A stretch of DNA of 7,330 nucleotides from Desulfobacula sp. Its GTDB lineage: Bacteria > Desulfobacterota > Desulfobacteria > Desulfobacterales > Desulfobacteraceae. Shown piece after piece: positions 5,726 to 7,330 of this stretch. The translations under genes were made by a program, and so were the position numbers. Numbering within the stretch: the first letter of the stretch is position 1; each line of letters starts with the position of its first letter. Location of the stretch: assembly GCA_023139225.1 (NCBI GenBank), contig JAGLNZ010000667.1, positions 1-7,330 of the forward strand, in the 5' to 3' direction. Below the pieces are notes generated by a model. The model was not told the origin of the DNA and did not search any database. It was given only the letters and a program-made list of their open reading frames with translations.

Positions 5726-7330
5726 TTATTCAATTGCCGGAAACTTGATTACAAATTTAGCGCCTTTACCATACTCACTTATTATATCAATGGTTCCACC
5801 GTAATCTTTTATGATTCCAAAACTGATACTGGTTCCAAGACCGGTTCCTTTGCCTGTCTCTTTGGTAGTAAAAAAGGGTTCAAATATCTTTCTTTTAACC
5901 TCATTGGTCATGCCGATCCCGGTATCAGACACCTCGGTTACCACCCAGTCTTCCCGGGTATATGTTTTAATTTTCAATATTTTCTCAACCAAAGTATCCT
6001 TTTTCTCAGCCTTCTCAGCTCTTTCATCCATGGAATCAATGGCATTGGTCACAAGATTGATAAACACCTGCTCCAGGCGATTATGTTCTGCCCGGATTTC
6101 CGGAATCTGGGGATCAAGGTCAACCTCAACTTTAACGGAATGAACCGTCAACTGATGCCCAAGCACCTTAAATACATCATTGATGGGATCATTAATCACC
6201 ATTTTTTTAAGATCCCTTTCAGATTGCCTTGCAAAATCCCTGACATGCTTGATAACACCGGATGCCCTGGAAACGTTATCAATAATATCATTGGCCATAA
6301 TAACCAGCTCATCGTCGGGAATGGTGAGGCCTTTTTTTATCATCTTTAAAATTAAATCAGCGCAAATCTGTATGACATTCAACGGCTGGTTGATTTCATG
6401 GGCCATGCCGGCTGCCATGGTTCCCAGGGTAGCCAGTTTTCCTGCCTGGATCAACTGGGTCTCTTTTTCAACACTTTCGGTGATATCGGTTGCCGATGCG
6501 ATCAAAACGTCCCTGTGGCTGTATGTTGCATTGACGACCTTAATATTTACAAAAAACGAGGTCCTATCTTTCTTAAAATGTTTTTTCTTGGTAAAAAGTA
6601 TGGATTTGTCTTCAGCAAGTTCTTGAAGACCTTCTTTAATAGTTTCATCGGATGTATCCCCAATGTCAAGAAAAGGCATTCCGAAAAGTTCTGTTTTTAT
6701 GTATCCATACTCTTCCTCCACACGGTGATTCACATCCAGGATCTCTAAAGTCTGGCGATCAATAATAAAAATTGGATTTGGATTATTGTTAAACAGCGAT
6801 CGATATTTTTCTTCTGATTTTTTATACTTATCATAGAGCGTGGAAAGCTCCTTATCCTGCAGTTCAAGTTCTTCCTGTGTTTTTTTATCTTCCGTGATAT
6901 CTTTTAAAGTTTCTATGGCACCGATCACCTTTCCATCCGGAGATTTGATAGGTGCGGCTGTAAAAAAAATCCATTTCCCCTCTTCCCCGATATGAGGGAA
7001 AAACTCTTCGGCCTCATAAGCCTCATCAATCAGGCCTGATTTTCTCCAGGAGGAACCATAATATTTTGATACCTCCTGTTCAGACATTTCACCCACAATT
7101 ACATCAGCCATTGTCGGTCTTTTTGCAGACCTGAAAGGCACCCATTGCCGGTCAGTTCCAACCAGCTCATAGGCATCATGCCCGGTTAGTTTTTCACAGG
7201 CTCTGTTCCAGTGGGTAAGAATATGTTCATTACTAATGATAAAGGTCGGAATCATACTGCCCTGAATAATCTGGGACAGCTCTTTTTCCATCTCAATCAA
7301 GTCTTCTCTTTCATCTTTTAAGTATCTATT
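5726..7330 (-). CDS. PAS-PAS histidine kinase (5' partial)
   Basis: A sensor kinase with no TM segment in the visible part. Counting from a TTG at 7300 (524 residues), it has a PAS domain (about 5-138) with a WVPFRSAKRPTMADVIV loop (53-69), a coiled coil (about 138-165), a second PAS (about 161-275), a HisKA domain with phospho-histidine H301 (AHEINQPLN), and an ATPase domain with N419 (NLVTNAIDS), DTGIGM (459-464), FEPFFTTK (473-480) and GKGTGLGT (483-490). The frame stays open through ten further codons (NRYLKDERED) to the window edge. The TTG has no clear Shine-Dalgarno site, and the upstream residues continue a charged helix, so the true start is probably outside the window. All kinase boxes are intact and canonical. 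It is the first visible gene of the signalling cluster and likely the primary sensor; the ligand cannot be read from the sequence. Confidence 0.9.
   Translation of the reverse strand, partial: NRYLKDEREDLIEMEKELSQIIQGSMIPTFIISNEHILTHWNRACEKLTGHDAYELVGTDRQWVPFRSAKRPTMADVIVGEMSEQEVSKYYGSSWRKSGLIDEAYEAEEFFPHIGEEGKWIFFTAAPIKSPDGKVIGAIETLKDITEDKKTQEELELQDKELSTLYDKYKKSEEKYRSLFNNNPNPIFIIDRQTLEILDVNHRVEEEYGYIKTELFGMPFLDIGDTSDETIKEGLQELAEDKSILFTKKKHFKKDRTSFFVNIKVVNATYSHRDVLIASATDITESVEKETQLIQAGKLATLGTMAAGMAHEINQPLNVIQICADLILKMIKKGLTIPDDELVIMANDIIDNVSRASGVIKHVRDFARQSERDLKKMVINDPINDVFKVLGHQLTVHSVKVEVDLDPQIPEIRAEHNRLEQVFINLVTNAIDSMDERAEKAEKKDTLVEKILKIKTYTREDWVVTEVSDTGIGMTNEVKRKIFEPFFTTKETGKGTGLGTSISFGIIKDYGGTIDIISEYGKGAKFVIKFPAIE

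Overview
The window is a compact stretch of a moderately AT-rich bacterial genome. Every gene I can support lies on the minus strand, so transcription runs from high to low coordinates. Protein style points to an anaerobic deltaproteobacterium (Desulfobacterota, perhaps Desulfobacterales). The signs are PAS-rich histidine kinases with a WVPFRSAKRP-type PAS loop, a kinase H-box of the form AHxxKN, and receiver-only regulators placed beside an Mrp/Mbh-like membrane module. This assignment is an inference from recall of family style, not from a search.

The upstream half (7330 to 2853) is a signalling cluster with gaps of 11, 16 and 35 bases. It holds a PAS-PAS histidine kinase (5' end outside the window), a REC-PAS histidine kinase, a receiver-only response regulator, and a tandem-domain universal stress protein (Usp). 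The tight spacing and good ribosome binding sites suggest a single operon.

An AT-rich gap of 133 bases (2720-2852) follows. It carries a candidate sigma70-type promoter and a perfect 8-bp inverted repeat, and I see no convincing intrinsic terminator in it.

The downstream half (2719 to 1) starts with another receiver-only regulator. It continues into small membrane proteins: MnhE, MnhF, MnhG, an MbhD-like (DUF4040) subunit, and a protein fusing an MbhE-like segment to an MnhB domain, cut by the window edge. This order (E, F, G, D-like, E-like + B) matches MbhA-B-C-D-E-F of archaeal Mbh/Mbs complexes and the modules of Mrp Na+/H+ antiporters. The ion-translocating MnhC/MnhD-type subunits, and any redox subunits, would lie beyond position 1. 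The window therefore cannot tell a plain Mrp antiporter from an Mbh-like redox complex.

Taken together, the layout suggests that sensor kinases and output-less receivers control, by phosphorelay or protein contact, an ion-translocating membrane complex, with a Usp as a possible energy or stress sensor. No receiver here has a DNA-binding domain, so the final output is not visible. Two genes (MnhE and the MbhE-MnhB fusion) appear to start at TTG codons behind strong Shine-Dalgarno sites.
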